Assembly: GCA_026874595.1 (NCBI GenBank)
Contig: CM049321.1
Location: forward strand, 10,277,979-10,341,978
Length of the DNA stretch: 64,000 nt
Direction of reading: 5' to 3'
DNA from: Sipunculus nudus
Taxonomy: Eukaryota; Annelida; Sipuncula; Golfingiida; Sipunculidae
Shown: piece after piece, positions 63,501 through 64,000 of the stretch
Layout: each line of letters begins with the position of its first letter
Numbering within the stretch: position 1 is the first letter of the stretch
Notes under the pieces: model-generated
What the model saw: the letters and a program-made list of their open reading frames with translations, nothing else
Told to the model about the DNA's origin: nothing
Databases searched by the model: none
Translations under genes and position numbers: made by a program

Positions 63501-63908
63501 CTGTTTTCTCGTTTCTTAGTACATTAACATGTTGGGGTTGAAACGCATATCTAAGCTGGCAAGTTTACATTCAGGGTCAATTTGAAGTTACCTTCTGTGA
63601 AGAATTTTAAAGATAAAAGAATATACCTAAATTATACTGTATGAAAGTTTGGGGCCAGTATATGAGCCAATGATGCCTTATCCTCACCCAGTTGAATATT
63701 ATATATCTCTATAAATATGTTCTTTTTCGTTCTGTGTTCGTTTTAAAATAATACAGTTATAACTTTATAGACACAGCTCAAGTATATATCATCTGAAATT
63801 GTCGTAAAGAAAGACGTGTTCAACCTGATAAATGAATAATGATCCCTTTTCATGCAGATTGGACAAACCGCAGGACTTCTGTTAATGAAAAATTGTATTG
63901 GAAATCAG
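51375..63908 (+). CDS. Ankyrin-repeat protein, partial gene of half-repeat microexons
   Basis: Seventeen exons were read: 51375-51437, 51678-51728, 52232-52297, 52437-52487, 52774-52839, 53155-53205, 53309-53374, 54122-54172, 54384-54443, 54959-55021, 56997-57056, 57845-57907, 61736-61783, 62657-62707, 63135-63203, 63445-63495 and 63858-63908. All are multiples of three, flanked by AG and GT, with phase-0 introns, and give 327 open codons. Odd-numbered exons encode the first helix (DGDT..L, AGETIL, EGNTLL, DGRTIL). Even-numbered exons encode the second helix and loop (LLDRSIDVNIQD, LLSHGADTS, LITKGANINQQD, LLALGADVNHQN). Ankyrin repeats usually serve as protein-binding scaffolds, so partners and cellular location cannot be inferred here. 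Neither end is seen: no start exon was found before 51,375 and the gene continues past 63,908. The repeats are divergent, so one or two exon edges may be off by a codon. Confidence 0.85.
51678..51728 (+). CDS. Ankyrin exon 2, second-helix half
   Basis: 17 codons, LFHRMLHENIDLNHQNE, between TTTTCAG and GTATAC. Confidence 0.75.
51860..52090. repeat. Probable interspersed repeat in ankyrin intron 2
   Basis: Contains AAGCTTTCAAAGAGTACAGG followed by CTTCTTCATCAGGATG, which resembles a sequence often seen in dispersed invertebrate repeats. The family was not identified. Confidence 0.3.
52232..52297 (+). CDS. Ankyrin exon 3, first-helix half
   Basis: 22 codons starting AGETILVLAMKN, between ATTTCAG and GTAATA. 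Confidence 0.8.
52437..52487 (+). CDS. Ankyrin exon 4, second-helix half
   Basis: 17 codons, VVRCLLDRSIDVNIQDR, between CTGCAG and GTAAGA. A good match to the LL-GADVN-QD consensus. Confidence 0.85.
52774..52839 (+). CDS. Ankyrin exon 5, first-helix half
   Basis: 22 codons starting NGNSALLNLFKN, between TTTGTAG and GTAAAA. Confidence 0.8.
53155..53205 (+). CDS. Ankyrin exon 6, second-helix half
   Basis: 17 codons, VLQELLSHGADTSCINK, between TTGCAG and GTAGGA. Confidence 0.85.
53309..53374 (+). CDS. Ankyrin exon 7, first-helix half
   Basis: 22 codons starting RGETGFHITFHN, between TTGCAG and GTATGC. Confidence 0.8.
53503..53544. repeat. (TA)n microsatellite, ankyrin intron 7
   Basis: Alternating T/A tract. 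Confidence 0.95.
54122..54172 (+). CDS. Ankyrin exon 8, second-helix half
   Basis: 17 codons, IRDMLITKGANINQQDS, between ATTACAG and GTAAGT. The 750-base intron before it holds a (TA)n tract at 53,503-53,544. Confidence 0.85.
54384..54443 (+). CDS. Ankyrin exon 9, first-helix half
   Basis: 20 codons starting EGNTLLGLALSN, between CCTGTAG and GTATAC. Confidence 0.85.
54959..55021 (+). CDS. Ankyrin exon 10, second-helix half
   Basis: 21 codons with VLPLLEAGSNPLIQDQ, between CTAAAG and GTAATG. Four codons longer at the front than most second-helix exons. Confidence 0.85.
55070..56640. other. Ankyrin intron 10 with two GC-richer patches
   Basis: Patches at 55,090-55,270 and 56,150-56,600 stand out from the AT-rich intron. 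In the second, GGTCCCACTCGGAACAGCTCG (56,258-56,278) is roughly inverse to GAGGAGTTCCGAGTGGTC (56,324-56,341), so it could fold. The open frames on both strands there are GC-content artefacts. Possibly short interspersed elements. Confidence 0.35.
56997..57056 (+). CDS. Ankyrin exon 11, first-helix half
   Basis: 20 codons starting DGDTAAMSVCKLWN, between TTTCAG and GTCCGT. Confidence 0.8.
57517..57572. repeat. (TA)n microsatellite, ankyrin intron 11
   Basis: About 56 bases of alternating T/A. Confidence 0.95.
57845..57907 (+). CDS. Ankyrin exon 12, second-helix half
   Basis: 21 codons, GLEELLQKLVSGKDSVELQNK, between TTTACAG and GTACAT. It is the most degenerate repeat: the GAD loop is replaced by SGKDSVE. 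Confidence 0.75.
59050..60300. other. Interior of the long-inverted-repeat element, left part
   Basis: AT-rich. A plus-strand open stretch at 59726-60019 (97 codons, with ILQFSFEPLLNTKTECI) was not recognised and runs opposite to the transposase. It may be chance. Confidence 0.3.
60310..60960 (-). pseudogene. Transposase remnant of the long-inverted-repeat element
   Basis: Read on the minus strand with shifts: YWSMKDCNGCATTLREYW, then an open frame at 60405-60668 with KETFFIESPNNATSQYLDK, and after a one-base shift DWNEHVERPVTSISQ, ending at a lysine-rich tail and stop. The ESxNN ... WNEHV-R-TS arrangement is one I associate with transposon-linked proteins in molluscs and cnidarians. The superfamily could not be fixed. 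The catalytic acidic residues were not located, so it is inactive. Confidence 0.5.
61736..61783 (+). CDS. Ankyrin exon 13, first-helix half
   Basis: 16 codons, LGETLMMRAAFRQNAY, between CTTTCAG and GTAAAT. The shortest exon, found after the transposon-bearing intron. Confidence 0.75.
62657..62707 (+). CDS. Ankyrin exon 14, second-helix half
   Basis: 17 codons, MIIMLLEAGASINHADK, between TCTGAAG and GTTCGT. The donor GTTCGT is unusual but phase and repeat position fit. Confidence 0.8.
63135..63203 (+). CDS. Ankyrin exon 15, first-helix half
   Basis: 23 codons starting DGRTILTQTFSKH, between AATTCAG and GTATGT. Confidence 0.85.
63445..63495 (+). CDS. Ankyrin exon 16, second-helix half
   Basis: 17 codons, FLEILLALGADVNHQNK, between ATAAAG and GTCTGC. 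The clearest consensus second helix in the gene. Confidence 0.9.
63858..63908 (+). CDS. Ankyrin exon 17, first-helix half, last in window
   Basis: 17 codons, IGQTAGLLLMKNCIGNQ, between ATGCAG and GTATTT. A second-helix exon is expected beyond the window. Confidence 0.75.
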
Positions 63909-64000
63909 GTATTTGGAGAAACGCACACACAGACAGAGATACCAATAGCATTGAAAAAGAAAAAAAAAGAAAAATTTACTTGAAATAAATATATTAAAAC

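Noticed and set aside
1-64000. CRISPR array, operons or riboswitches
   Set aside because: Introns, microsatellites and eukaryotic transposons throughout. No spaced short repeats or bacterial gene organisation.

Overview
The window looks like AT-rich animal nuclear DNA, most likely from a mollusc and possibly a bivalve. The evidence is interrupted genes with GT-AG introns, many (TA)n microsatellites, a cluster of small secreted C-type lectins, a Ty3-type retrotransposon with integrase ahead of reverse transcriptase, and a fragment resembling the RAG1 N-terminal region. The species is inferred. No rRNA, tRNA gene, CRISPR array or bacterial operon was seen.

Region 1 (1 to about 35,690, resuming at about 49,440-50,870) is a tandem lectin array on the minus strand. 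Two related block types alternate: A1 (1-10,800), B1 (10,800-19,900), A2 (19,900-31,430), B2 (31,430-35,690) and a last B-type fragment ending near 50,860. Each gene was originally four exons: a signal peptide, a cysteine-rich PAN/apple-like exon, and two exons forming a C-type lectin domain (CTLD). Only A2 (20,326-22,162; 250 aa) looks intact. A1 has two nonsense codons. B1 is open but shifted in frame around its WND motif. B2 lost its start codon and two exons. The last copy is a fragment of the final exon. The spacers carry a 390-bp satellite (about five units in A1, one in A2), hAT-like elements and microsatellites.

Region 2 (about 35,690-49,440) is roughly 13.7 kb of transposon-derived DNA that splits the B2 homology. 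Its core is a decayed LTR retrotransposon (about 39,040-47,635) with the GMR1-type order protease-linker, integrase, reverse transcriptase. Its 5' LTR is broken by a minus-strand fragment of a non-LTR ORF1 with three zinc knuckles. Its interior holds a reading frame that resembles the N-terminal part of RAG1.

Region 3 (51,375 to the end) is a plus-strand ankyrin-repeat gene that runs out of the window. Seventeen consecutive exons of 48-69 nt, all with phase-0 introns, alternate strictly between the first-helix and second-helix halves of the repeat. Each exon is therefore half an ankyrin repeat. One intron (57,908-61,735) carries a 3-kb DNA transposon with terminal inverted repeats of about 450 bp.

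All gene models are read by eye from splice signals, frame continuity and comparison between copies. No alignment or database search was run.
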